Source: Xylocopilactobacillus apis (GTDB lineage Bacteria; Bacillota; Bacilli; Lactobacillales; Lactobacillaceae). Taken from it: 64,000 nt of DNA. Each line of letters starts with the position of its first letter. Within the stretch, counting starts at the first letter, position 1. The translations under genes and the position numbers were made by a program. Where the stretch lies: positions 781,001-845,000 of the forward strand of contig NZ_AP026801.1 in assembly GCF_033095965.1 (NCBI RefSeq), in the 5' to 3' direction. Of this stretch, positions 28,944 through 38,289 are shown piece after piece. A model generated the notes under the pieces. It did no database searches. It was given only the letters and a program-made list of their open reading frames with translations, and had not been told where the DNA came from.

Positions 28944-30275
28944 ATGTTAGAAAAAAGTATGGATTTTAAAAACAAAAATATCTTAGTTTTAGGTCTTGGA
29001 ATAAGTGGATTAGGCGCAGTTGATTTACTAAATAAATTAGATGCCAATGTTTTTGTTCATGATGATCGAAATAGTAAACAAGTTAACGGTCAAAGTGTTA
29101 ATATTTCTTCACTTGCTGAAATGGAAAGCAAACATTTTACGGCAATAATTAAAAGTCCAGGGATTCCTTTAGAAAATTGGTATGTCAAAGCTGCCCAAGA
29201 TCTTAAAATTCCGATTATGACAGAACTTGAGTTAGCTGGGCGTTTTTGTAAATCACATTTAATTGCGGTGACTGGAACAAACGGTAAAACGACAGTTACC
29301 AGTTTAATTTATGAAATGATTAAAAAAGATAATAAATGCCGTGTTTATAAAGCTGGTAATATTGGAATTCCTTTTTCTGAAATAGTTCAAAAATCTGGTA
29401 AAGACGATTATATTGTTTGTGAATCTTCAAGTTTTCAATTGGAATTTACTCAACAGTTTCATCCTGAAGTAGCTGTAATTAATAATGTTTTCCCTCATCA
29501 TCTTGAACATCACCACACATTTGATAATTATTTAGCTGCAAAAAGTAAAATTTTCAGCAATCAAACTAAAAATGACTATTTGATAATTAATGAAAATCAT
29601 TCAACTTTAGATCCTTATATAGATAAAGCTGAATCCAAGGTTAAGTATTTTGGATTAAATTTGAATTCTTCACAGGCACAAGTCTATTTAAAAAACAATT
29701 TTATTTATTATAGAAATGATGTCATTTGTTCAAAAGATGATATTTTGATTCCTGGAAAACATAATATTGAAAATTTTTTGGCTGCTGCGACTGTTGCAAA
29801 AATCTTAAATGTTTCTAATGAAGCAATTAAATTTGCCGCAAAGAATTTTAAAGGAGTTGAACATCGTTTAGAATACTTAGGAAAGAAAAAAGGTTTAATC
29901 TTTTATAATGATTCTAAGGCAACGGATGAAGAAGCTACTATTGTTGCTTTAAATAGTATTCATTCACCAATTATTTTACTTGCAGGAGGAATGGAGAGAG
30001 GGGATCTCTTTGAAAATTTGCCAAAAAATTTAAAAAATGTTAAATTGGTTGAATTGTTTGGCGAAAATAAAAAGGTTCTTCAAAAAGCAATTGCTCCTAC
30101 AGGTGTAAAAATGTTTCTTAATGATAATTTACTACAAGCTTTTCAAGATGGAGTTCAAAAATCTAAAACTGGAGATGCAATTCTTCTTTCGCCCGCAAGT
30201 GCTAGTTGGGATCAGTTTTCTAGTTTTGAAGAACGTGGAACAATGTTTAAAGAATTATATCGAGAGTTAAAATAA
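28944..30275 (+). CDS. murD: UDP-MurNAc-L-alanine:D-glutamate ligase
   Basis: This cytoplasmic ATP-dependent ligase adds D-glutamate to the peptidoglycan precursor. It has an N-terminal Rossmann domain (ILVLGLGISGLGAVDLL) and the Mur ligase P-loop GTNGKTT at residues 111-117. The central and C-terminal domains include HRLEYLGKKKGLIFYNDSKAT and the late SPASASWDQFSSFEERG. The length of 443 aa is normal. ATG 28944 has AGGG 8 bases upstream; an ATG 15 bases later is less favoured. It overlaps murG by one base. Confidence 0.96.
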   Translation: MLEKSMDFKNKNILVLGLGISGLGAVDLLNKLDANVFVHDDRNSKQVNGQSVNISSLAEMESKHFTAIIKSPGIPLENWYVKAAQDLKIPIMTELELAGRFCKSHLIAVTGTNGKTTVTSLIYEMIKKDNKCRVYKAGNIGIPFSEIVQKSGKDDYIVCESSSFQLEFTQQFHPEVAVINNVFPHHLEHHHTFDNYLAAKSKIFSNQTKNDYLIINENHSTLDPYIDKAESKVKYFGLNLNSSQAQVYLKNNFIYYRNDVICSKDDILIPGKHNIENFLAAATVAKILNVSNEAIKFAAKNFKGVEHRLEYLGKKKGLIFYNDSKATDEEATIVALNSIHSPIILLAGGMERGDLFENLPKNLKNVKLVELFGENKKVLQKAIAPTGVKMFLNDNLLQAFQDGVQKSKTGDAILLSPASASWDQFSSFEERGTMFKELYRELK

Positions 30276-31375
30276 TGAGAGTAATTTTTGCTGGAGGAGG
30301 TACAGGGGGACATATTTACCCAGCTCTTTCTTTAATCAAAAAGTTAAAACATAATGATCCAGATATTGAAGTTTTATTTATTGGCAGTAATCGGGGATTG
30401 GAAAAAGAACTTACTCAAGAACTGGGAATCCCTTTTACTTCATTAGATGTTCAAGGACTTCGAAGATCATTTTCATTGAGCAATTTTAAGACTTTATTTA
30501 AATTTGTAGATTCGGTCTCAAAATCAAAGCAGATTATTAGAAATTTTGATCCGGACATTGTTGTTGGAACAGGAGGGTATGTATCTGCTCCAGTATTGTA
30601 TAAAGCAGCAAGGATGAAAAAAAAGACAATAGTTTTTGAGCCAAATTCATATCCAGGCTTAACGAATAAATTACTTGGTAAATTAGTTACAAAAGTTGCT
30701 GTTTCAAATGATGATGCTAAACAGTATTTTCCTTCCAGTAAAATTGTTTTTACTGGAAACCCTCGTTCTCAAGAGGTTTATGAAGAATCTCTTGCTCAAA
30801 AGAAACATCAAAGTTTAAAACAAGAAATTCCGCAAGTTTTAATCTTTGGTGGCTCACTAGGGGCGTTACAGATTAACAACGCTGCAGAAGAGATGATAAG
30901 GCAGCATGACTTTAAAAATATTAAAATTATTTTTGGAAGCGGTCGTAAATATTATGCGGATAAAAAAGAAATTCTTGATAAATTAAATGAAAAAGAAAAC
31001 GTTCAAATTAAACCCTACATTAATAATATGGCAGAATTATTGCCTAATATTTCATTAATTGTTTCTCGTTCTGGGGCGACAACTATTGCTGAAATAACAG
31101 CTTTAGGTGTTCCTGCAATCTTAATCCCGAGTCCAAACGTTACTCATGATCATCAAACGTATAATGCCAAATCTTTATCTAATGAAAATGCGGCAATTCT
31201 TTTGCCCGAAGGTGAATTAACATCAAAAAAGTTGTATGAAATGATAATGAATTTAATAAATGATCATCATCGTTTGTCTGAAATGAAATGCAAATCTTTT
31301 TCTTTAGGTGAACGTGATGCAGCCGATCGGTTTATTAATCTTATGAAAGAACTTGTAGGGGAAAATGCTTATTAG
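30275..31375 (+). CDS. murG: Lipid II synthase MurG
   Basis: This is a peripheral membrane glycosyltransferase on the inner leaflet that adds GlcNAc to lipid I. The N-terminal loop FAGGGTGGHIYPAL and the GT28 C-terminal signature (LIVSRSGATTIAEITALGVPAILIPSP) with the donor-binding glutamate are all present. The length of 366 aa is standard. It is coupled to murD at its start and overlaps divIB by 11 bases. Confidence 0.96.
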   Translation: MRVIFAGGGTGGHIYPALSLIKKLKHNDPDIEVLFIGSNRGLEKELTQELGIPFTSLDVQGLRRSFSLSNFKTLFKFVDSVSKSKQIIRNFDPDIVVGTGGYVSAPVLYKAARMKKKTIVFEPNSYPGLTNKLLGKLVTKVAVSNDDAKQYFPSSKIVFTGNPRSQEVYEESLAQKKHQSLKQEIPQVLIFGGSLGALQINNAAEEMIRQHDFKNIKIIFGSGRKYYADKKEILDKLNEKENVQIKPYINNMAELLPNISLIVSRSGATTIAEITALGVPAILIPSPNVTHDHQTYNAKSLSNENAAILLPEGELTSKKLYEMIMNLINDHHRLSEMKCKSFSLGERDAADRFINLMKELVGENAY

Positions 31376-32081
31376 CAGAAGTACAAATAATAGAAAGAAT
31401 GAATATGTTTTTCGTGCTGTATTACTTATTTTATTAAATTTTATTGGAATTTTAATTTGTGTTTATTTCTTATTAGGTCTTAATTTAATAAGACAGATTA
31501 ATGTTGAGGGAAATAAAGAAGTTCCAACCCAAGAGATAATCAATGCCAGCAGTTTAAAAGTCAATCATGATGTTGTAGAAGTTGTCTTTAATCAAAAAAA
31601 AATTAAAACTAAAATAAAAAAAAATTTGCCCCAGGTCAATCAAATCAAATTAAATTTGGTCAAATTTAATAATGTTAATATCAAAGTTACAGAATTAGGT
31701 GTTGTCGGCTATGTTCAAAAAAAACATCAATTTCAATCAGTTTTAACTAATGGAGTCGTTGATCCTCATCTAAGAAAAAAAATTTATCAGGAACGTCCGG
31801 TATTTGATAATTTCTTAACAAAAAAGGATATTAAAAAAATTGCTCAGATATATCAGGAAATTCCTGATTCAGTTCGTAATAATATTTCTGAAATTAAGTT
31901 GACTCATTCCAAAATTAATCCAAATCAAATCAAAATAAATATGGACGACGGCAATTTAGTAATTGGAGATTTGAATACAATCAAAAAAAAGATTGTTGAT
32001 TATTCTTTCTTGACAAAGGGAAAGAGCGGAAAGTTAATCGTTGATTTAGAAGTTGGAACTTTTGTAAGACAAAGAAAGTAA
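31365..32081 (+). CDS. divIB: Cell division protein DivIB (FtsQ)
   Basis: This bitopic divisome protein stabilises FtsL and DivIC. A membrane helix (about 17-40, LLILLNFIGILICVYFLLGL) is followed by the POTRA domain starting INVEGNKEVPTQEII and a beta domain (DDGNLVIGDLNTIKKKI). At 238 aa it is at the short end, with a brief cytoplasmic head; many relatives have 260-290. Start ATG 31365 lies inside the end of murG. A gap of 81 bases with a promoter separates it from ftsA. Confidence 0.88.
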   Translation: MLISRSTNNRKNEYVFRAVLLILLNFIGILICVYFLLGLNLIRQINVEGNKEVPTQEIINASSLKVNHDVVEVVFNQKKIKTKIKKNLPQVNQIKLNLVKFNNVNIKVTELGVVGYVQKKHQFQSVLTNGVVDPHLRKKIYQERPVFDNFLTKKDIKKIAQIYQEIPDSVRNNISEIKLTHSKINPNQIKINMDDGNLVIGDLNTIKKKIVDYSFLTKGKSGKLIVDLEVGTFVRQRK

Positions 32082-32121
32082 AAAGTTATAGAATGATAAA
32101 GAAATATTTTATTTATTCATG

Positions 32122-32130
32122 TGCTAAAAT
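32122..32130 (+). promoter_or_regulatory. Extended -10 promoter of ftsA-ftsZ
   Basis: TGCTAAAAT is an extended -10 with one mismatch. It lies in the 81-base gap before ftsA and 19 bases before an AGGAGGC ribosome site. It would allow ftsAZ expression apart from the upstream wall genes. Confidence 0.5.
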
Positions 32131-32162
32131 AAATTTATTAAAATCTGTAGGAGGCTGTTCAT

Positions 32163-33500
32163 TTGGATAATGGAGCCCAAACATTTGTTGGTATTGATAT
32201 AGGAACTTCTTTTGTTAAATTAATTGCAATGCAAACAACCAATAATAATATCAATGTAGTTGGGGTTGGAATTGCCCAGTCTACTGGTATGAATAAAGGA
32301 ATGGTTGTTGATATCAATCAGACCGTAGAAGATATTAAAGCTGCTCAAAAAGATCTAAATAAAAAATCACAAATTTTAATTGATCAAGTTGTGGTTGGGA
32401 TTCCGACTAATTATTTATCAATTAAGAATTTAAAAGGTTCTATAGAATTAGGAAAAGATCCGCGAGAAGTCAATGAAAGAGATTTAAAGGAATTAGTTTC
32501 GTCAATATTGAATGAGCATCAATCGGTTGAAAATGATTTTGTGGGAATAGCAGTTGAAGAATTTATCGTTGATAATTTTGATGGAATTAGCGATCCTTTA
32601 GGAATGATGGGAACAACGTTAAGCATTCATTGTCTGGCTTATGCAATCCCTAAAACCATTTTCAGAAATATTATTAAAGCCGTTGAAAGGTCTGGGTTCA
32701 AAGTAAGAAATATTGTATTAAATCCTATTGCAGCCGCTGAAGTGTCATTGAGTTCTGCTCAAAAAGAAATGGGATCTATTTTGATAGATGCTGGAAGCGG
32801 GAAGACTAGTTATAGTATTTTCCAAAACAACTTGTTACAAATGAGCGGTACAATTTTTGAGGGCGGGAAAAATATTACTTCAGATATTTCTAAGGTTCTT
32901 AAAATTAGTGAGAAAGATGCAGAATCAGTTAAAATTGATTATGGGAGTTTAAAAACTGGGCAAATACAAGATAGTGAATCTTTTGTAATCCAGAGTTTGG
33001 ATCAAGCTAATGAAGTTAAGGTTGGAGATAAATACCTATCTGAAATTATTCACGCGCGGTTTGAACAAATTTTTACTAAGATTAAAAATAAATTAAATTC
33101 TACTAATGCTTTTGATTTGCCAGGAGGTATAATTATTACCGGTGGTAATTCTGCCCTTCCAGGAACTGAGGAAGAAGCCGGTAATATTCTTGGCAGACCT
33201 GTTAATATTTATATTCCAAACCAGATTGGTTTGAGAAGTCAAATTTACACAGTGGCTTTTGGAATGATCGTTCATACTTGGCATCTTTCACGAGTTCAAA
33301 TGATTTTAGAAAGTACTTTGAAGGTTAACAAGTTTGAAAAGTTTCAACCTGAAATGCAGGAAGAACAAACATTAAATGATGAAAATACTGATCTGAATTT
33401 TGGAACAGAATCAGGAGTAAAATCTAAGCCCCAAAAAAAGGAAAAAAAGAGTGGCTTTTTCTCTTCACTGAGAAGATGGATTTACAATTTATTTGAGTAA
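32163..33500 (+). CDS. ftsA: Cell division protein FtsA
   Basis: This actin-like membrane tether of the FtsZ ring has SHS2 and actin domains. Phosphate-1 is VGIDIGTSFVKL and phosphate-2 ILIDAGSGKTS; the adenosine motif reads IIITGGNSALPG. The C-terminal amphipathic helix (FSSLRRWIYNLFE) is the membrane anchor. The start is TTG 32163, with AGGAGGC 8 bases upstream. The length of 445 aa is usual for lactobacilli, with a low-complexity linker before the anchor. ftsZ follows after 12 bases. Confidence 0.95.
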   Translation: MDNGAQTFVGIDIGTSFVKLIAMQTTNNNINVVGVGIAQSTGMNKGMVVDINQTVEDIKAAQKDLNKKSQILIDQVVVGIPTNYLSIKNLKGSIELGKDPREVNERDLKELVSSILNEHQSVENDFVGIAVEEFIVDNFDGISDPLGMMGTTLSIHCLAYAIPKTIFRNIIKAVERSGFKVRNIVLNPIAAAEVSLSSAQKEMGSILIDAGSGKTSYSIFQNNLLQMSGTIFEGGKNITSDISKVLKISEKDAESVKIDYGSLKTGQIQDSESFVIQSLDQANEVKVGDKYLSEIIHARFEQIFTKIKNKLNSTNAFDLPGGIIITGGNSALPGTEEEAGNILGRPVNIYIPNQIGLRSQIYTVAFGMIVHTWHLSRVQMILESTLKVNKFEKFQPEMQEEQTLNDENTDLNFGTESGVKSKPQKKEKKSGFFSSLRRWIYNLFE

Positions 33501-33512
33501 CTTGGAGGAATA

Positions 33513-34730
33513 ATGGATAATCAGCAAGGCGAATCTAAAGAAAAAACAGAAGGCGCAATAATTAAAGTTATTGGCGTCGGTGGAGCTGGAGGTAATGCGG
33601 TAAATCGAATGGTTGAAGAAGGTGTTAAAGGCGTTGAGTTTTTTGTTGCTAATACTGATCGTCAAGCATTATCTTCCTCAAGAGTTGATAAACATATTCA
33701 ACTTGGTCCTAAATTGACTAGTGGACTAGGTGCCGGTTCTGATCCAGAAGTCGGTCAAAAAGCAGCCCTTGAAAGTGAAGAAGAAATTAGAAATTCTCTC
33801 CAAGGAGCAGATATGATTTTTGTTACTGCCGGGATGGGGGGAGGCACTGGAACAGGTGCTGCCCCTGTCATTTCAAAAATTGCAAAGGATCTTGGAGCTT
33901 TGACGGTAGGAGTGGTTACCAGACCATTTAAGTTTGAGGGGTCGAAAAGATCTCAATTTGCAATGACTGGAATTTCTGCGATGAAATCTAATGTTGACAC
34001 ATTGGTTATTATTTCAAATGATAATCTTTTATCAATTGTTGATAAGAAAACTGGTTTAAAAGAAGCTTTTTCAGTTGCTGATGATGTGTTAAGACAAGGT
34101 GTTGAGGGCATTACCGATACAATTACAGAAACTGGGCTTGTAAATCTTGATCTTAATGATGTTAGAACAGTCATGGAAAATCAAGGAACAGCTGTCATTG
34201 GAATTGGCACCGGCAGTGGAGATAATGCGATTGAGGAAGCTACCGAAGAAGCTGTTGCTTCGCCTTTATTGGAAAGTGATATAACAGGTGCTAAACAAGT
34301 TCTATTGAATATTATTGGCGGTAAAAATTTGACTATTTTTGATATCCAATCAGCGGCAGATACTGTTGCTCAAAGGGCATCTAATGATGTTAATGTTATT
34401 TTTGGGGCATCAATTGATGAAAAATTTGATGATAAGATTCAAGTAACATTAATTGCAACGGGTATTGATACAGATGGAACTCAAAAACAATCTTCTAGTA
34501 GTTCAAAAACTGATACAGCGAGTAATAACAGAGTAGTAGATTGGAATGATAATCAAGTACTTTCCAATGATAGCCAACGTTCAAGTACTTCAGTAGAACA
34601 AAATAAAACTGCAAAACCATTCGAGAATTCTGAATTTGAAGTTTTTCAAAGTGGACAAGACGTGAAAAATTCAAGTGATGACGATGATGACGATGTTCCA
34701 CCGTTTTTAAGAAGAAACAACAATAGATAG
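33513..34730 (+). CDS. ftsZ: Cell division GTPase FtsZ
   Basis: This tubulin-like GTPase forms the cytokinetic ring. The tubulin signature [10 protein letters not shown] starts at residue 109. The synergy loop ([11 protein letters not shown]), including the catalytic acids, is complete. The C-terminal linker is low-complexity and ends in an acidic run followed by the conserved tail VPPFLRR that binds FtsA, SepF and EzrA. The length of 405 aa is normal. An AGGAG-like site precedes ATG 33513. Confidence 0.98.
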   Translation: MDNQQGESKEKTEGAIIKVIGVGGAGGNAVNRMVEEGVKGVEFFVANTDRQALSSSRVDKHIQLGPKLTSGLGAGSDPEVGQKAALESEEEIRNSLQGADMIFVTAGMGGGTGTGAAPVISKIAKDLGALTVGVVTRPFKFEGSKRSQFAMTGISAMKSNVDTLVIISNDNLLSIVDKKTGLKEAFSVADDVLRQGVEGITDTITETGLVNLDLNDVRTVMENQGTAVIGIGTGSGDNAIEEATEEAVASPLLESDITGAKQVLLNIIGGKNLTIFDIQSAADTVAQRASNDVNVIFGASIDEKFDDKIQVTLIATGIDTDGTQKQSSSSSKTDTASNNRVVDWNDNQVLSNDSQRSSTSVEQNKTAKPFENSEFEVFQSGQDVKNSSDDDDDDVPPFLRRNNNR

Positions 34731-34751
34731 TTAATTATACAAGAGGGAAAA

Positions 34752-35183
34752 ATGGCTTTTAATAAAGGATTACTAAAAAATATTTTTGGTTCTGATGATG
34801 AGTCAGAATATGATGATATATATGATGACGAAGTAATAGAAGATGACGATGGTGTTGTTGAGCAAGAACGGAAAGTAATTCCCATGAACAAACAAAAAAG
34901 TACTGCTAAGAACACAGTAAATCAAAATAAAATTATCGTGGTAGAGCCTAGAATTTACAGCGATGCAGCAGAAATTGTAGGTCAACTTAAGGATAATTAT
35001 GCAGTTGTTGTAAATTTTGAAAAAATTGAAGCAGATCAAGCAAAAAGAATAATTGATTTTCTTAGCGGAGCAACTTGTGCAATGGATGGTACTACGCAAA
35101 GAGTAAGTCCTCAGATTTATCTGTGTACGCCAAGCAATTTTAAAGTTCAGGCAAATTTCAAGGATAGCGAGAGCAATATTTGA
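34752..35183 (+). CDS. sepF: Cell division protein SepF
   Basis: This is an FtsZ-binding protein that bends membranes and forms rings at the septum. It has an N-terminal short amphipathic membrane helix (AFNKGLLKNIFG), an acidic linker (DDESEYDDIYDDEVIEDDD) and the globular SepF core (about 58-140, VVVNFEKIEADQAKRIIDFLSGA). The length of 143 aa is typical. Its stop overlaps the yggT start. Confidence 0.95.
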   Translation: MAFNKGLLKNIFGSDDESEYDDIYDDEVIEDDDGVVEQERKVIPMNKQKSTAKNTVNQNKIIVVEPRIYSDAAEIVGQLKDNYAVVVNFEKIEADQAKRIIDFLSGATCAMDGTTQRVSPQIYLCTPSNFKVQANFKDSESNI

Positions 35184-35467
35184 GTCAACCAATTTTACGC
35201 ATACTGTATATAGTCGGAGATCGTTTAATTGATATTTATATTTTAGTAATTACAGTTACTGCTTTTTTATCATGGGTTCCAGGTCTTTATGATTCTAAAT
35301 TTGGAAGATTGTTAAGGAGATTTACTGAACCATTCGATAATTTAGTTCATAGATTTATTCCTCCAATTATGGGATTAGATCTTTCTCCGATTATTGAAAT
35401 TTTGATTTGTATGCTGCTTAGACAACTTTGGTTTATGGTTTTAAGCACAATGTTTATGGGCCTTTGA
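35180..35467 (+). CDS. YggT family membrane protein (YlmG)
   Basis: This is a small membrane protein of the YggT/YlmG family linked to envelope homeostasis and division; the molecular role is unknown. Two hydrophobic hairpin segments are joined by FTEPFDNLVHRFIPPI, the family signature with the proline pair. The start TTG 35180 overlaps the sepF stop (TTGA), and an AAGGAT site is upstream. It has 95 aa. It is coupled to ylmH by an overlapping stop and start (TGATG). Confidence 0.88.
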   Translation: MSQPILRILYIVGDRLIDIYILVITVTAFLSWVPGLYDSKFGRLLRRFTEPFDNLVHRFIPPIMGLDLSPIIEILICMLLRQLWFMVLSTMFMGL

Positions 35468-36210
35468 TGTCGGAAAAAGATTATTCTGCTAGTAAAATTA
35501 AAAATATTGTTGAAATGGTTTCCTTAAAAAAGACGGTTTATGTCAGCAATTTTTTAAACCCATATGAACAAAGTTTGTGGAATTCAAAAAACAAAAATGT
35601 GAATTTTAAATTTTGGGGCGGGTATGAAGAAGCTGAAAGAAAAGTTGTAATAGCTTTTTGCTCAAACTTAAAAGAAGATAGTTTATTAAATAATTTTAAT
35701 CTTTCTGTCGTTGAAGCCTCACTTAATGACTTTTCATCGATTAGTCATCGTCAAGTTTTGGGGTCACTAATTCATAATGGAATAAATCGAGAAGTAATTG
35801 GCGATATTTTAATTACTTCTCGAAAGATTCAGATTATTATAAAAAGTTCAATTTTAAAATTTTTAATTGAAAATCCACTCAACGTAAATAAAAATATTTT
35901 AAATTTTAGGGAAATAGGGTTTGATCAGATTGAAAAGCCAGTAGTAAAAAGCCTATTGAAAACTGATACAGTACCTTCATTGAGGCTGGATGCTTTTTTA
36001 TCAAAAGTTTTAAATATTTCTCGGCTTAAATCTCAAACTTTGATTTCACAGGGAAAAGTTTTTGTGGATTTTAAGCCTGTGAGTAAATCTGCATATGTTT
36101 TAACAAAAAATGAATTTGTCACAGCTCGAGGTTTTGGTAGAATTAAACTAAATAGGGTTATTGGCAGATCGAAAAAAAATAAAATAGTGATCGAATACCA
36201 AAAACTATAG
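35467..36210 (+). CDS. ylmH: YlmH family RNA-binding protein
   Basis: This S4-domain protein belongs to a family that binds stalled 50S-peptidyl-tRNA complexes and can replace RqcH function in ribosome rescue. Residues 1-165 form the two-part N-terminal region (SNFLNPYEQSLWNS early on). The S4 domain follows (LRLDAFLSKVLNISRLKSQ, then ISQGKVFVDFKPV). The start is placed at ATG 35467, overlapping the yggT stop, giving 247 aa; an upstream TTG in the same frame lies inside yggT and has no ribosome site. Confidence 0.9.
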   Translation: MSEKDYSASKIKNIVEMVSLKKTVYVSNFLNPYEQSLWNSKNKNVNFKFWGGYEEAERKVVIAFCSNLKEDSLLNNFNLSVVEASLNDFSSISHRQVLGSLIHNGINREVIGDILITSRKIQIIIKSSILKFLIENPLNVNKNILNFREIGFDQIEKPVVKSLLKTDTVPSLRLDAFLSKVLNISRLKSQTLISQGKVFVDFKPVSKSAYVLTKNEFVTARGFGRIKLNRVIGRSKKNKIVIEYQKL

Positions 36211-36224
36211 CCAGGAGGTTATTT

Positions 36225-37298
36225 ATGGTACTAACACCTGAAGATATTGCAAATAAAGATTTTAGTCGGAGCGTTCGTGGTTTCAGCGAGAAGGAAGTTA
36301 ATGATTTTCTTGATGAGATCAACGATAATTATGCTCGGACTTTAGATGAAAATGATGCATTAAAGAATCAATTGTCAGCGTCACAAGAAAAAGTAAAATA
36401 TTTTTCTGGCTTACAAGATGCACTGAACAAATCAATTCTAATTGCTCAACAAACTGCTGATCGAGTAAAAAAAGATGCAGAAAAAGAGCGTGACCGAATC
36501 ATTTATGATGCTGAAAATGATGCAAAAAAGATTATAAAAGCTGCGACTGAAAAAGCGAATCAGGTTCAAGATGAAGCCATTGGTCAGACTCAAGAGTTAT
36601 CTGAAAAAGGAAAAGTTGTAGAAGAAGGCTTAAAAAAATTGCATGATCAGTTGGTTAAGTCTTTGAAACAACAATTAGAGTATGTTAATGATGATAATTG
36701 GTTAAATCTTTTGCAATCTCATTTTTCAGAAAATTTTGATGATTTTCAACATTACAAATCTTCAGAAGTTTATGACGATGTTACTAAATCTTTGTTAACG
36801 GAAAACCCTGATTTAAAACTTGGAACTGATCCAACAAGTGTAAATGACTCAGAATCATTTGATAATTTTGAGTCTGATCAACAGGTGAACCAATTTGAAC
36901 AACCTCAAGATACTGAAGACAATGTTAATGGTAATCAGTCAATTCCAATAAACAATGATTTTTCTACAGCTCAGTACAATCAGCCTCAACCTGATATTCA
37001 AAGTCAACAACAATATGGGATGAATGAAAATTCAGTTGCCCCAAATCAAAATGCTCAGGGAAATTATGAACCTGACAATTCAGCAGGAGCATCATTTGAT
37101 CCCGCTTTTAGTAACCCTAATTCGCAAAATTATGCTGATCCATATAGTATAAATCAACCATCTCCAGAAGCAGGAGCATATCCTTTACAGCAACCAAATT
37201 TTAATCAAGTACCTGATCCTTCATACCCAAATAATGTTGGATACCCTCAAAATAATGAAGGTAATAATCAAGGTCAACCTAACACACAAGGAAGTTAA
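36225..37298 (+). CDS. divIVA: Cell division initiation protein DivIVA with a Q/N/P-rich tail
   Basis: This coiled-coil protein senses negative curvature at poles and septa. The membrane-binding N-terminus (LTPEDIANKDFSRSVRGF and EKEVNDFLDEI) is standard and is followed by coiled coil to about residue 150. The C-terminal half (about 200-357) is unusual: a low-complexity stretch of Q, N, P, S, D and Y with no hydrophobic core. DivIVA in relatives is often 200-270 aa, so the tail is long. An AGGAGG site lies before ATG 36225. Confidence 0.93.
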   Translation: MVLTPEDIANKDFSRSVRGFSEKEVNDFLDEINDNYARTLDENDALKNQLSASQEKVKYFSGLQDALNKSILIAQQTADRVKKDAEKERDRIIYDAENDAKKIIKAATEKANQVQDEAIGQTQELSEKGKVVEEGLKKLHDQLVKSLKQQLEYVNDDNWLNLLQSHFSENFDDFQHYKSSEVYDDVTKSLLTENPDLKLGTDPTSVNDSESFDNFESDQQVNQFEQPQDTEDNVNGNQSIPINNDFSTAQYNQPQPDIQSQQQYGMNENSVAPNQNAQGNYEPDNSAGASFDPAFSNPNSQNYADPYSINQPSPEAGAYPLQQPNFNQVPDPSYPNNVGYPQNNEGNNQGQPNTQGS

Positions 37299-37304
37299 TC
37301 GTTT

Positions 37305-37664
37305 ATGCAACTGGGAACCGGCTTTTCGTTTCATCAAATTAAGCCTTTTATACAAGATGTAATATTTTTTATTGATAATAGTATTCGTAAAGATAATTTA
37401 GTAAATTCTAGTAGCAATCTTGTTTCAGACCTAGAAAGAGAAATAAATTATTTATTAGAAAAGCATCTATATAAGAAAGCAGTAAAAAAATTATTTTATT
37501 TTCGTTATGACAAAAAAGAAGATGGTTTTACTCAAATCGGTTTTAAGCTTTTTGATCATTTAAAAAGTAAAGACCCAATTGATCTAGAGAATGGCGGTTT
37601 ATCATTAGATGACTTAGATCGAGGATTAAACAGATTAAAATTAATAGCGGAAGGCAAAATTTAA
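37305..37664 (+). CDS. Uncharacterised 119-aa soluble protein
   Basis: I do not recognise this protein. It is soluble, charged and mostly helical, with phenylalanines and lysines. Several segments stand out: MQLGTGFSFHQIKPFIQDV at the start, a middle EREINYLLEKHLYKKAVKKL and an end LSLDDLDRGLNRLKLIAEG. There is no membrane helix, signal peptide or cysteine. AAGGAAG lies about 10 bases before its ATG. It follows divIVA after 6 bases and is followed directly by a terminator, so it is the last gene of the dcw cluster, in the place where many lactobacilli carry ileS. Confidence 0.6.
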   Translation: MQLGTGFSFHQIKPFIQDVIFFIDNSIRKDNLVNSSSNLVSDLEREINYLLEKHLYKKAVKKLFYFRYDKKEDGFTQIGFKLFDHLKSKDPIDLENGGLSLDDLDRGLNRLKLIAEGKI

Positions 37665-37690
37665 AGTCAGGTCGGAGATCTGGCTTTTTA
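37663..37690 (+). terminator. Terminator at the end of the dcw cluster
   Basis: AAAGTCAGGTC pairs with GATCTGGCTTT (two G-U pairs) around a GGA loop, followed by a T run. It overlaps the stop of the 119-aa gene. Confidence 0.75.
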
Positions 37691-37755
37691 ATTTTTGGCG
37701 AAATTGAAAAAATGTATTAAACTTAAAAAGAATTTTAAAGGGGGAATAGGTATTC

Positions 37756-38289
37756 GTGCATAATAACCGGTCTAAAAAATGGTATTATCCAACTTGGAAA
37801 GCTCATAGTATAACAGATCTTGATCCAATTTCTTTAAAAGCACGTGGGATAAAAGGCGTAATTTCAGATTTAGATAATACTTTGGTTGCTTGGGATCTAA
37901 AAGATTCTGATCTAGTTGCAAAAAGGTGGATCAATTCACTAAAAGATGCATCGATTCCATTAATTATTGTTTCAAATAATAATCCTGAAAGAGTAGAAAA
38001 GGCAGTTTCAGGTTTAGGGGTGCCATTTATAGCTTTCTCTTTAAAGCCTTCATCAATCGGAATTAAGAAAGCATTAAAAGAATTGAATCTTTCCAAAAAA
38101 GATGTAATTTTAGTTGGTGATCAGGTGTTGACTGATCTTTTTGCAGGGTTCTTCTCAAACATCAAAACAGTTTTAGTGGATCCTTTAGTTGAAACAGATC
38201 ATTGGAATACAAAAATTAACCGCTTTTTTGAAAAACCTTTTATGAATAGAATTAAAAAAGCTAAAGGAATTGAATGGAAAATCAAATAA
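37756..38289 (+). CDS. yqeG: YqeG family HAD phosphatase
   Basis: This HAD-superfamily IIIA phosphatase acts on an unproven substrate, possibly phosphatidylglycerophosphate by homology to mitochondrial relatives. Motif 1 is SDLDNTLVAW, motif 2 the early IVSNN, and motif 3 LVGDQVLTDLFAG. The length of 177 aa is normal. The start is GTG 37756, with a GGGGGAATAGG region upstream. It overlaps yqeH by 16 bases and heads the block of ribosome and tRNA maturation genes. Confidence 0.9.
   Translation: MHNNRSKKWYYPTWKAHSITDLDPISLKARGIKGVISDLDNTLVAWDLKDSDLVAKRWINSLKDASIPLIIVSNNNPERVEKAVSGLGVPFIAFSLKPSSIGIKKALKELNLSKKDVILVGDQVLTDLFAGFFSNIKTVLVDPLVETDHWNTKINRFFEKPFMNRIKKAKGIEWKIK

Noticed and set aside
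34495..35192. Several minus-strand open frames over ftsZ, sepF and the gap between them
   Set aside because: They arise from the repeated GAT/GAC codons of acidic linkers read backwards (S- and H-rich products); not genes.
35428..35466. Longer ylmH starting inside yggT
   Set aside because: The extra 13 codons copy the yggT end in another frame without a ribosome site; the TGATG overlap at 35467 is a better start.
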